Assembly: GCA_032716605.1 (NCBI GenBank)
Contig: CM064530.1
Location: 9,479,267-9,543,266 of the forward strand
DNA from: Paralithodes platypus
Taxonomy: Eukaryota; Arthropoda; Malacostraca; Decapoda; Lithodidae
Direction of reading: 5' to 3'
Length of the DNA: 64,000 nucleotides
The translations under genes were made by a program, and so were the position numbers. This document shows, one piece after another, positions 52,616 to 62,027 of this stretch (position 1 is the first letter of the stretch; every line of letters begins with the position of its first letter). The notes under the pieces were generated by a model. The model made no database searches, was not told where the DNA came from, and saw only the letters and a program-made list of their open reading frames with translations.

Positions 52616-53248
52616 ATAGTACAGGTGTCCCTCGTTTTATGCAGTGGCAGATTTAGGGGGGGGGGGGGGGGGGGGCGAGTAGGCCATGGCCTAGGGCCCC
52701 GCGCCCTCAAGGGGCCCACACCTTGTCATAAAAAAAACAAAAACAAAAGGAAAAGTTGATTCACAGTTTGCATTTTCGGTTATTAATTTTTGTTAGCGAT
52801 TACCCCATTCCCAATACTATTGGGATTAATGGCATTCCCTGTACGCTGCCATGTCCGTTTTCTTCAATGAAGGAAAATTTTGTTCAAATATTTTAATTTC
52901 CCCTTACAGTTTCTGATATTGTATATTAATATCAGTTTATTTTATTATGATAATCAATAAGCTTTTAAACATAATTTATTATTAATATAACATAACATAT
53001 TCATGTTATAAGTTATTAAATTCAAAAGTTCATGTCGCCTTGAATGTCACTGGCGTGGGTGACCGAGCAGCTGGGCTAAGAAGGTAGGCATGGATGATTT
53101 GTTAATATTATATTATTGATTATTGGGACTCTAGGGGTCTTTCCTCAATTTCTCTCATCGATCCTCACTTATAAATACCTGTGATTAAGTGGTTGTGTTA
53201 CTGGCACTGCCTATGCCTTGTGTATTTGCTTAACCAATTATTATTAAT

Positions 53249-55915
53249 GGGTAATAGTAGGGAAGAGGATGATAACCTACTGAAAGCAATGGAGGAAATA
53301 GATAATAGAGAGAACAAATATAAGATTTTGATTGGAGATTTCAATTTGCCAAGGATCAACTGGGCAAATTGTACTACTCCAGCGGGACAGTGTAGCCTGG
53401 AAAACAAGTTTATAGAGAAAGTGAGAGATTGTTTTTTAACGCAACATATTACAGAGATGACAAGATATAGAGATGGGACGCAGGGGAGTGTACTTGATTT
53501 GATTTTTAGCAATGAGGAGGATATAGTGGAACATGTCAATGTGGATAGCCCTATAGGTCGTAGTGACCATGCCTGTATAAGCTTTAGTTGCAATATTAAA
53601 ACAGAGAGGGATAATAGATGCAATAGAAAAATATACATGTATGATAGAGCAGATTATGAGCTGCTGAGACGGTGTTTGGACATTGACTGGGGAATACTTG
53701 AACGGTGAAGACGCTGAAGGAATGTGGAGGAAAATTAGAGTCAAGCTGGAGAATGCTGTATCCAAAAGTGTACCAGTAAGGGAATATAAGGATAAAACAA
53801 AATTGAGGAAAAGAACGAACCCAGAATTGCCAATGAAAAGAAATCTTTGGACATTGATTAGAAGAAAGAAACGATTGTGGGAAAGACTAAAATTGTTAAA
53901 AAAGAACAGGGGGTCTAGTATAGAAGCTAAAGAAGTGGATCTGGAACGCAGACAAATAAATAATAAAATAAGGTGGGAGACAAGGAGAGGGAGAGAGAGA
54001 TTGCTAGAAATGTGAAGGATAATCCAAAAATATTCTGGAAGTACATTCAGGAAAAGTTAACAAGAAGAGTAGGGATCCCAGAGCTGGTAGGGGGGTTGGA
54101 TGATGGAAGTAGAGCGGAGACTGATAAGGAGAAAGCAGAGGTGCTGGGGAAATACTTTGGGGAGGTACTAACAGTGGAGTCGGATGATGCAGTGCCTACT
54201 ATTCCCATCAAACAGGCACCGGCACTAGAACTAATAGAGTTTTCCCATGCTAGAATAAGAAGGGCTATAGAAAAAATTAACAGAAGTAAGTCCCCGGGAC
54301 CGGATGGGATACACCCAAGAATCATAAATGAAGGAGGTGAGATGTTAGTAGAGCCATTGAAAATGTTATTTGAGGTATCGTTTAGTACAGGACAAATCCC
54401 GATGGACTGGAGAGAGGCGAACATAACAGCTATATTTAAGAAGGGAAAGAGAAATGACCCAGGGAATTATAGACCAGTCAGTTTGACAAGTGTTGTGTGT
54501 AAACTAATGGAAACGGTAATTAGAGAAGGAATAATGGAGCATATGAAATCAAACCAACTTTTCAGTGGGAGACAGTTCGGATTCTTGCCGGGGAGGTCGA
54601 CGGTACTACAGCTAATTAAGGTGGTAGATGATTGGATGCAAATTCTAGAGGATGTTGATGTTATAGACGTGATATATTGCAATTTTATGAAGGCCTTCGC
54701 TAGGGTCCCACATAAAAGTTTAATAGAGAAAGTTAGAAGCTATAATATAGGGGAGAAATGTGTGAAGTGGATAGAAGCCTTCCTGAAAGATCGGAGACAG
54801 AGGGTAGGCCTACTGGTGAATGGAATAGGCTCGGGGTGGAGGGAAATTACAAGTGGGGTACCTCAGGGATCTGTGTTGGGACCACTACTGTTCGTTATAT
54901 TTATCAACGACTTACCTGAAGTTATAACTAATGGAAGTGAGGTATACCTGTATGCGGATGACACTAAGCTGTATAGAAGAGTGAGGAGTAAGGAAGATGT
55001 GGGTTTGCTTCAAGGAGATGTGGAGGGCATGAAGGGATGGTCTGAGCATTGGTTAATGCCTTTTCATCCAAAAAAATGCAAGTACATGCGGATTGGGACA
55101 AGCAAGATAGACAAGGTAGGATACAGTATGTATGAAGCGATGGAGGAAGTGAATGCAGAAAAGGATATAGGAGTAGTGATAGACAATAAGTTAAATTTCT
55201 CAGAACATTTAGCGGAAAAGATAAACAAAGCCAATAGAATTGTAGGGCTGATAAGGAGGACATTTGTGTCACTTGACGAAGAAATATTCAGGAATCTCTA
55301 TACAGCGCTGGTTAGGCCGCACCTGGAATATGCGAAACAGGTGTGGGCTCCATATATGGTAAAGGATATAGAAGCAGTGGAGAAAGTGCAGAGGAGAGCT
55401 AGCAAGCTAGTACCAACGTTGAAGAACGCGGGCTATGAGCAGAGGTTGAGGACACTGGGGCTTCCGACACTGGCATATAGGAGAAAGAGGGGATATGATA
55501 GAGACTTTTAAGATAGTGTCAGGAAAGTATGATGAGGATGTGTGTGAATGTATCTTCTTGATGCGGGAGGGAACAAGAACTAGAGGACACTAAGAAAATT
55601 TACAAAGAAAGAAATAGGCTTGAGAAGGCAAAGAACTCATTTTGTGATAGAGTGGTAAATGAGTGGAACGCACTGCCCCAGTATGTAGTCGATTCCGAAT
55701 CAATAATGGAGCTTGAAAGTAATCTTGATAAAGCATGGGGAAGACAAGATTTGAAGTTTTGATTATAAAGCAAAAATACAGAATAGTAAAAATGTTGCGT
55801 CTGCTACCGCCGCCGCCAACACCGTGAACGACCGCAGCAGTGCAAGTACTGGTACTGCTGGATACACAGGCCTAGTTTGCCTTTTTCCAGAGGATCTACT
55901 GTAAGAAACTGTAAG
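53249..55915 (+). mobile_element. LINE-A copy 9, nested in the hAT element
   Basis: The most 5'-extended LINE-A: includes the endonuclease GDFN motif (ILIGDFNLPRINW, 53323) and RSDHACISF, then linker, RT and 3' end (CCAGAGGATCTACTGTAAGA). Frame changes near 53695 and 53985 and a 2-bp deletion near 55490 (GAGAAAGAGGGGATATG) break it. AATAGTAGG occurs at 53254-53262 and 55927-55935, a possible but unproven target-site duplication. Confidence 0.92.
53973..55511 (+). CDS. LINE-A reverse transcriptase ORF, 512 aa
   Basis: RT motifs KSPGPDGIHPR, ANITAIFKKG, NYRPVSLTS, GFLPGRST, CNFMKAFARVPH (other copies: CDFMKAFDKVPH, so two Asp residues are changed, including the first catalytic-motif Asp), [14 protein letters not shown] and YADD. 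The C-terminus is cut by a deletion near 55490. A two-residue insertion (GL) occurs in RRQRVGLLVNG. It probably encodes an inactive enzyme because of the substituted D-x-x-x-A-F-D segment. Confidence 0.88.
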   Translation: MGDKEREREIARNVKDNPKIFWKYIQEKLTRRVGIPELVGGLDDGSRAETDKEKAEVLGKYFGEVLTVESDDAVPTIPIKQAPALELIEFSHARIRRAIEKINRSKSPGPDGIHPRIINEGGEMLVEPLKMLFEVSFSTGQIPMDWREANITAIFKKGKRNDPGNYRPVSLTSVVCKLMETVIREGIMEHMKSNQLFSGRQFGFLPGRSTVLQLIKVVDDWMQILEDVDVIDVIYCNFMKAFARVPHKSLIEKVRSYNIGEKCVKWIEAFLKDRRQRVGLLVNGIGSGWREITSGVPQGSVLGPLLFVIFINDLPEVITNGSEVYLYADDTKLYRRVRSKEDVGLLQGDVEGMKGWSEHWLMPFHPKKCKYMRIGTSKIDKVGYSMYEAMEEVNAEKDIGVVIDNKLNFSEHLAEKINKANRIVGLIRRTFVSLDEEIFRNLYTALVRPHLEYAKQVWAPYMVKDIEAVEKVQRRASKLVPTLKNAGYEQRLRTLGLPTLAYRRKRGYDRDF

Positions 55916-56833
55916 GTAGTCTATGAATAGTAGGCGCCGCTGTAGCACAAAACTCGACACGCTCGTTTCCTAGCCCAGACGAGATTCAAGAGGAACGGAT
56001 AGTTCCCGTAGGTGGAGGTGCAATTTTGTATCCCTAGGTCTATGGAATCTAGACTCATGCTAATCAATCTCCTTAGTCCTTAGGCTGTTCGCCTACATTA
56101 ACTTAACCCATTCAGTACCAGTGCCATCCTTTTAAATAAAATTCTGGCTTCTTTTAGATGATTATATTATATTACAAATGTATAATAGCCTATATATCAA
56201 TATATATTTTATCTATATAATCTATTATACTATTTTTTATGAAAAATAATTTTGTCTAGCCCATTTTCCAATCACTTACAATACCATCTTGCATTTGGCT
56301 AAGTAGAAAGGTACAGTAATAAGATACAATTATAGTTTGTAGTTTTGGACAGTAGTTTACAATTTAAAGGTCGTTTTATCATGCTAGTCTAAAGATAGAT
56401 ATCACTGGCAATGCGATCATGCCTTCATTTTCAGCAACTCATTCTAATTTCTATGACATAATGTCAATGACAATTTTCACATTGAAAACTATCAAAGTAA
56501 AATATTAATTAGTTTCTATACAGTATTTCACAGAAGTTCAAAGCCTCATTCGGCAAAATCAACAACTGATCCATTCCCATAACCTAGCTACATACAGCAA
56601 AAGCTGCAAAATATGCATTTTTTTTCTTTGATCTTAACAAAGCAGACTGACTCAATTAATATTGTCAGTGTTATCGTTGTTGTGCATAGATATATGATTA
56701 ATTTTGTATACCTGTATACATCTGTTATTTCAATTTACTAGTTACAAAGCTAAACAAAATAACGTGATCACTAGGCTATTGCCAAAATAATCAAAATGTA
56801 TATTGAATTAGCACAAATAGGTTCAGTCGCTCA

Positions 56834-56834
<1 letters not shown>

Positions 56835-56864
<30 letters not shown>

Positions 56865-57258
56865 CCCCAAGCTGCCTGCCCGAACAGCCCCAAGGCCCTG
56901 AGCAAGGCAAAGGCCATAACCGAGCGCCCCCACAGAACCCTCCCTGCCGACCACAATAAAGCCTGGGTGACCGAAGCCACTCCATGGCGGGGAGCTGAGG
57001 AGGGTGCGGAAACGCCCGGGAAACCAAAGCCCCACCCAGGGCCCTGTGCCCCTCAGCAATTATGAAGAGAAAGGTGAGGAGCAAAGGAAGAATGTGACGC
57101 TTTGGTTTCCAATCTTGGTAGATTGGGAGGTCAATCCACGGAAGAGACGCCGTCACTTGAAATCTAGAAAATATATAAGTAAAAGGAACAGTCAGAGTAA
57201 GCTATGGGTATGGCAGAGATCGCTCAGTTCCCACTCTGATAGACCAGCCCATCACCAT
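56835..57258 (-). mobile_element. SINE-1 copy 4, short form
   Basis: (GTT)n from 56835, the shared 3' end on the minus strand, and a 5' end at GGTGATGGGCTGGTC, the same as copy 3. Possible duplication CATGTTGT overlaps the tail. Nested in the hAT remnant. Confidence 0.9.
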
Positions 57259-57791
57259 GTTGTGTCAAATAATACTGATTATCATGAGTGAGAAGCACTA
57301 TGGTCATATTAAAATCACTATAAATTACAGGATTTCACTCCCTCCATAGGGCCTTAAAATGCCCCTAAAAGTACTAAATTTTCCAAAATTTTCTTGGGGG
57401 GGGGGGCTTACAGCGCCCCCACAAACCCCCCAGCTGTAGGGGCTCGTTTCGCTCGCCCCCCACCCACCCATTTACAGGGGCCCCGCATAGCCCCAGTGCC
57501 TAGGACCCCATAACAGGTAAATCCGCCCCTGGTTTTATGATTGGGTTACATTCCTGAAAACCCAATCTTAAGTAGAAAAATCATAAACAAAATTAAAACC
57601 CTAAAATTAATGAGGTAAATGGGGATGCGTTCTGTGACCAGCCGAAACCCAAACCCAAACACCCAAAAACCTATAATAATATCGTAAATTGAAGCATCTG
57701 ATAGTTAGGGAGACCTGTATAGTATTTTGATGTTATTATGATAAAACAACTGAAAAAGTATGTAGCTATGCTTTAAGCTACAGACCATAAG

Positions 57792-57900
57792 TACTATCTA
57801 TCTATCTATCGCCGGATATCTTACTCCACTTTATGAGGGTGGCTATATACAAAACGCCCCCAAGCGGATCTGTCCATCTTGAAAAGGACATCAGTTTATT
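57792..57900 (-). mobile_element. RTE-like 3' end fragment
   Basis: CTATCTATCTATCGCC, a GAGGGTGGC...ACGCCCCCAAGC stretch and ATCTGTCC parallel the end of the RTE copy at 50503-50580 (CTATCTATCTATTGCC, ACCGCCCCCATGC, CTCTGTCC). Confidence 0.6.
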
Positions 57901-58136
57901 CAAGGACTGACAGGATTGACCAACTTAGAGTTCATCCGACTCGGAAACCCTCGATGAAATTATTTAATAATTAATTTGTACTTATGATAGACTACAGGTA
58001 GACTGTAGGTAGAAAACCCTATATGAAGTACTGTACTGTATCACTATAATGAGAATCTGTGTGTGTTAAAACTGATAAGTGGACACATTAAACCTGTAGA
58101 TCATTTCAACAAGTAGTTTTGTGTTTTATTTATTAC

Positions 58137-58256
58137 ATAGTATTGTTTAGCTAAATCTTCAATGTATTATTTCCACATAGTGATTTTGATAAGTTCTTTT
58201 TGGTCTTTATATTGTGCGTTCCTGGTTTGGTTTACAAGCTTTAGATTTTAATTATG
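58137..58256 (+). repeat. Dispersed A/T-rich repeat S, third copy
   Basis: TTTCCACATAGTGATTTTGA and TGGTTTGGTTTACAAGC match 46080-46160 and 44465-44560. Confidence 0.7.
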
Positions 58257-58347
58257 GATAGATGAAGATTCTACATGATCAAAAATAGAGTATAATCTTG
58301 TTCTTTTATAATGGACATATTTTGTAGGCTTGTGCATAAACTTTTAA

Positions 58348-58470
58348 CTGTCTTGATAGCGTAATGGTTAGTGCGCGGAGTTTCGGTGTGAGTATCTAGG
58401 TTGGAGTACCACATGTATTCATTAGTTTCATTGATTTGATTAGTTAAGTTTATTTGTAAGTTAATTGGTG
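58348..58470 (+). mobile_element. SINE-3: tRNA-derived SINE, copy 1
   Basis: TGTCTTGATAGCGTAATGG, TTAGTGCGC (box A region), then GGTTGGAGTACC at the box B position. More diverged than the 59.5-kb copy. Not a functional tRNA gene: the tail continues as SINE body (TTCATTAGTTTCATTGA). Confidence 0.65.
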
Positions 58471-58552
58471 GGTTGGTGATAATATGAATAAGTGAGGAAA
58501 CATAATGGTATCTAAAGAAAACGCTAACCACTCTCTTTTACAAAACATCACG

Positions 58553-59069
58553 GTGGGTGCCCAACCCCGAAAGGGTTGAAATAGGGGAGCTATCCCCCCG
58601 CCAAAGGCGGTTTTCTAGGGCCTTTCCTAGCTAATGCTGACAGGATTGGGTTCTAGTCATGTGGTGATGGGCTGGTCTATCAGAGTGAGAACTGAGCGAT
58701 CTCTGCCATACCTATAGCTTACTCTGACTGTTCCTTTTACTTATATATTTTCTAAATCTCAAGTGACGGCGTCTCTTCCGTGGATTGACCTCCCAATCTA
58801 CCAAGATTGGAAGCCAAAGCGTCACATTTTTCCTTTGCCCCACAACTATCTCTTCATAATTGCTGAGGGGCACAGGGCCCTGGGTGGGGCTTTGGTTTCC
58901 CGGGCGTTTCCGCACCCTCCTCAGCTCCCCGCCATGGAGTGGCTTCGGTCACCCAGGCTTTATTGTGGTCGGCAGGGAGGGTTCTGTGGGGGCACTCGGT
59001 TATGGCCTTGGCCTTGCTCGAGGCCTTGGGGCTGTTCGGCCAGGCAGCTTGGGGAACAACAACAACAAC
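58553..59069 (+). mobile_element. SINE-1 copy 5, full length, just upstream of a beta-mannosidase exon
   Basis: Long form starting GTGGGTGCCCAACCCC and ending GGCCAGGCAGCTTGGGGAAC then (AAC)n. No target-site duplication is apparent. The tail ends about 20 bp before the presumed exon acceptor at 59088-59089, so it replaces most of the intron's 3' end including any normal branch-point region. Confidence 0.9.
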
Positions 59070-59089
59070 TACTTCTTACTGGACGCCAG

Positions 59090-59158
59090 GGGGAGAACTT
59101 CCCGCGCTGCCGATTTGCTTCAGAGTACGGCTTCCAGTCCTGGCCTTCCTTCAATTAT
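59090..59158 (+). CDS. MANBA: Beta-mannosidase exon with the catalytic nucleophile glutamate
   Basis: Frame: GENFPRCRFASEYGFQSWPS, FNY. FASEYG carries the GH2 nucleophile Glu, and the segment matches family members (RFASEYG(Y/F)QSWPSF). Acceptor GACGCCAG/GGG; the donor is uncertain (TAT/GTCTAT is weak). The residues expected between the 51.9-kb exon and this one (the DCWNW region) are missing. A 134-bp tandem duplication begins within the last codons of this exon. Confidence 0.82.
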
Positions 59159-59411
59159 GTCTATCCTTTATATTGTACGGTCGCGCTAATAAGTCATGTC
59201 TCAGCTGTCATTACGTTTGGCTTGTTCTGTGCTGTATTAATGTCTGTCGGATGTTGAATAGAGTGGGTAAGTGTAGGCCTTCCTTCAAGTATGTCTCCTC
59301 TTTATAGTGTACGGTTGCAATAATAAGTCATGTCTCAGCTGTCATTACGTTTGGCTTGCTCTGTGCTGTATTAATGTCTGTCGGATGTTGAATAGAGTGG
59401 GTAAGTGTAGG
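59144..59411 (+). repeat. 134-bp tandem duplication starting in exon sequence
   Basis: CCTTCCTTCAATTATGTCT at 59144 recurs as CCTTCCTTCAAGTATGTCT at 59278. Both run through TAATAAGTCATGTCTCAGC and GAGTGGGTAAGTGTAGG. A third, separate copy of the non-exon part is at about 62443. Confidence 0.92.
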
Positions 59412-59545
59412 AACATGTTTGTATATCTCACTCGAAATTAATAAAGTTTAGATATTGCTGATACCAATTATGTATCAAAATATACTTGGTGCCGAGCCAT
59501 CACTTATTAGGCCGATTGTACTTCACCTGCTTCTATAACCTCACA

Positions 59546-59652
59546 ATGTCTTGATGGTGTAATGGTTAGAGCGTGTGGGTTCTGGGTTTGAATCCTGGGA
59601 GAATCATATGCTTTCATTAATTTAATTTGAGTGTTATTGGTGTTAAGCCCTT
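59546..59652 (+). mobile_element. SINE-3 copy 2, tRNA-derived
   Basis: Box A region TGATGGTGTAATGGTTAGAG and box B GGTTTGAATCC (one change from GGTTCGAATCC) at tRNA-like spacing, followed by AGAATCATATGCTTTCATTA and a GTTATTGGTGTTAAG end shared with copy 3. Confidence 0.8.
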
Positions 59653-59846
59653 GAAGCTCTGGCACGTTTTAGCAGTTTTAGACGATTTTATGCAGCTTAG
59701 GAAGGATCTTTGGGTATTAAAAGGGTAAATACTATCTCAATCCACCCTCTGACTTCCATATACCCTTCCTTATCTGAATAAAATCATCTAATAATAGCTA
59801 GAAAACAAAAAAAGAAGTGCGTCATCGATCCTCAGAGGGTTAAGAA
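59646..59846 (+). repeat. Dispersed repeat N, uninterrupted copy
   Basis: TTAAGCCCTTGAAGCTCTGG through GTATTAAAAGGGTAAATACT to GATCCTCAGAGGGTTAAGAA. The second copy is at 60097-60560. Confidence 0.88.
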
Positions 59847-60096
59847 CGATGTTAATAATAATGTACAGTATATTATTTTTAACACAAACTCAATGAAAAC
59901 TAGAATCATGCACCTAATGCCATTCTTCATCCTTTAGAAACTTGGATTTAAACTGTTGTGCACCTAACTCTTGTACAGCTACTGACAAATGTTTGTGAGC
60001 TCTTGCAATTTTCTTTATTCAAATATATGCATGTAGATTGATTGATGTTCAGATCAATGCCTCTATGATGCGTTTTTACCAGCATGCACTCTCTGC
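59847..60096. other. No feature recognised
   Basis: A/T-rich spacer between the two N repeats; no ORF or repeat match. Confidence 0.4.
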
Positions 60097-60560
60097 TTAA
60101 ATTAACCCCTTGAAGCTCTGATGCATTTTAGCAGTTTATTTTTGGCTATCATTAGACAATTTTATGCAGCTTAGGAAGGATATGTGGGTATTAAAAGGGT
60201 AAATACTATCTCAATCAACCCTTTGACTTCCGTATACCGTCTGACAAGTGAAGCAGCCCTTAACAGGGTTGCCTGGAATGCCGTCATTAGGACAAGAGAC
60301 TGAAACTGCACTTATGTGTGGAACACTCAGTCTTAAAATGTTATGTATGTATCTCAGACACAGGGGTGTTCCTAGGGAATCGCAGTTTGAGTAGGAAGAG
60401 AATCACCAGATGATTTTTATTACGACTCTGGTGATTCTCTTCCTACTCAAACTTTATGTATGTATGTATGTATGTATGTATGTTACTAATCTGAATAAAA
60501 TTGTCTAATAATAGCCAGAGCACAAAAAAGAAGTGCATCATCAATCCTCAGAGGGTTAAG
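60097..60560 (+). repeat. Dispersed repeat N, interrupted copy
   Basis: Matches 59646-59846 but has an extra about 248 bp (60239-60486) between GACTTCCGTATACC and TAATCTGAATAAAA. The insert contains a perfect hairpin and two TATG-repeat runs; its AGACTGAAACTGCACTTATG segment resembles 62677-62715. Confidence 0.85.
60384..60453. repeat. Perfect 27-bp inverted repeat with 16-nt loop
   Basis: AGTTTGAGTAGGAAGAGAAT plus CACCAGA (60384-60410) is exactly complementary to 60427-60453. Followed directly by (TATG)n. Confidence 0.95.
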
Positions 60561-60630
60561 AACTGGGCTAGGGTGGGTGCCCTGATGTTTCAGGGACTTC
60601 AGTGGACAGTTTTTACAGATTGATCGACCA

Positions 60631-60864
60631 ATTGACCACTTGCGAGTTTCAGGCTATAAGGAAGTTGGAGTTTTTTTACATTGATATTTAGCAGAATTAC
60701 CAGCTAAAATGCGGTTGTAGTACATTTATAAATAGTTAAATACATACAACTAATTTCAACATACGTTTTATCCATTATATATCAACTATATTCTTGTATT
60801 TCTGTTTAATACCGATGTTTACGTCACCAACTTCCTTATAGCCTGAAACTCGCAAGTGGTCAAT
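60631..60864. mobile_element. Palindromic MITE with perfect 38-bp terminal inverted repeats
   Basis: ATTGACCACTTGCGAGTTTC and AGGCTATAAGGAAGTTGG (60631-60668) are exactly reverse-complemented at 60827-60864. The 158-bp interior is A/T-rich. No coding capacity. Superfamily unknown; flanking duplication not clear. Confidence 0.85.
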
Positions 60865-60875
60865 GCTCCACCAAG

Positions 60876-61080
60876 GGGAGATGGTTCACTTTTTAGGCAA
60901 TTTTTGCATGTACACTGTACAGTATTCATTTTTTTCTAGTTTCCTCCCTAGACCTCCCATTAAATTTAAAAAAACATTCATTAGATCCCCCTTCACATAA
61001 CACACACTGGCTGGCCCGAGTCTGGAACCCTTGACCTCACAGTTTGCAGGCGAGTGCTCGACCAACCATGCTATTCCTAG
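60876..61080 (-). mobile_element. SINE-4: tRNA-derived SINE, minus strand
   Basis: On the minus strand GCATGGTTGGTCGAGCACTC (box A-like) and GGGTTCCAGACTC (box B with one change) lie about 30 bp apart, followed by the body (GGTCTAGGGAGGAAACTAGA). Other pieces at 62028-62143 and 50005-50050 lack the tRNA head. Confidence 0.75.
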
Positions 61081-61120
61081 TGCAGTTGGGTGCAGTACAA
61101 TCGGGGGTATTAACCCTTAC

Positions 61121-61673
61121 AGTCCCAGGCCCGAGTATATTCGTCAATAGATAAGTAACTCCACAGTCCCAGGCCCGAGTATATTCGTCAATAGATAAGT
61201 AACTCCACAGTCCCAGGCCCGAGTATATTCGTCAATAGATAAGCAACTCCACAGTCCCAGGCCCGAGTATATTCGTCAATAGATAAGCAACTCCACAGTC
61301 CCAGGCCCGAGTATATTCGTCAATAGATAAGCAACTCCACAGTCCCAGGCCCGAGTATATTCGTCAATAGATAAGCAACTCCACAGTCCCAGGCCCGAGT
61401 ATATTCGTCAATAGATAAGTAACTCCACAGTCCCAGGCCCGAGTATATTCGTCAATAGATAAGCAACTCCACAGTCCAGGCCCGAGTATATTCGTCAATA
61501 GATAAGCAACTCCACAGTCCCAGGCCCGAGTATATTCGTCAATAGATAAGCAACTCCACAGTCCCAGGCCCGAGTATATTCGTCAATAGATAAGTAACTC
61601 CACAGTCCCAGGCCCGAGTATATTCGTCAATAGATAAGCAACTCCACAGTCCCAGGCCCGAGTATATTCGTCA
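61121..61673. repeat. 44-bp minisatellite, about 12.5 nearly identical units
   Basis: Unit AGTCCCAGGCCCGAGTATAT, TCGTCAATAGATAAG(T/C)AACT, CCAC. Units differ mainly by T/C in AAGTAAC/AAGCAAC and one single-base deletion (CAGTCCAGGC near 61473). Such homogeneity implies recent expansion or conversion. The repeats are contiguous, with no spacers. Confidence 0.97.
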
Positions 61674-62027
61674 GTAATGTATTTGTCTTGTAACTGCCTA
61701 TACAATTTTTTTTTTTTTTTTAAACCTTGTAAAAAAATAAAAAAGTGAGAGATCCAGTCTTTCCTCATCTCTTGAGGTGATAAGGTGGTCTCTCCTGCCA
61801 GTTTCGCCACAATGCTTGGGACTGCTGGGGACTTTTATTACTGCATCCTACGGTACTCAACGGGTTAAGTGTTGTCATAGATTCCAGTGGTTTTCGCTCA
61901 AAAAGTGTTATTGGTATCTTTATAGTTACTGGGCAAAAGTGCATATCCCTCAGAGTATTAGTCAGTGTCCGAAACTTTGTGAAATATCTGACAACACTTA
62001 ATTAACCTCGACTGTACATGATTAGAT
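61674..62027. other. No feature recognised
   Basis: T tract at 61710-61722; no homologous ORF. GGGGACTTTTATTACTGCAT at 61838 has no match elsewhere in the window. Confidence 0.4.

Larger units (their letters stand above)
52642..57531. mobile_element. hAT-type DNA transposon remnant with 8-bp target-site duplication
   Basis: Ends CAGTGGCAGATTTA (52642) and, reverse-complemented from 57531, CAGGGGCGGATTTA; both are followed by G/C-rich runs typical of one hAT group. GTTTTATG flanks at 52634-52641 and 57532-57539. No hAT transposase ORF is recognisable inside, so it is internally deleted or non-autonomous. It holds nested LINE-A copy 9 and SINE-1 copy 4. The remaining interior (52.75-53.24, 55.92-56.83, 57.26-57.40 kb) is A/T-rich with nothing recognised. 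Confidence 0.88.
52620..57719. mobile_element. Mariner/pogo-type MITE, copy 1, split by the hAT element
   Basis: The left end TACAGGTGTCCCTCGTTTTA (52620-52641) and the remainder 57532-57719 (ATTGGGTTACATTCCTGAAA to TTAGGGAGACCTGTA) match the intact copy at 63170-63361 in reverse orientation. TACAGG...CCTGTA ends with TA borders suggest the Tc1/mariner-pogo superfamily. About 200 bp without the insert; non-coding. Confidence 0.85.

Noticed and set aside
43645..59257. A roughly 100-residue ORF open in four of five SINE-1 copies
   Set aside because: There is no conserved ATG (only copy 3 has one nearby), copy 1 has a stop, and the frame homologous to the partner LINE is a different one. Likely a by-product of G/C-rich sequence.
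61121..61673. CRISPR-like array
   Set aside because: Units are contiguous with no variable spacers; eukaryotic context; a minisatellite.
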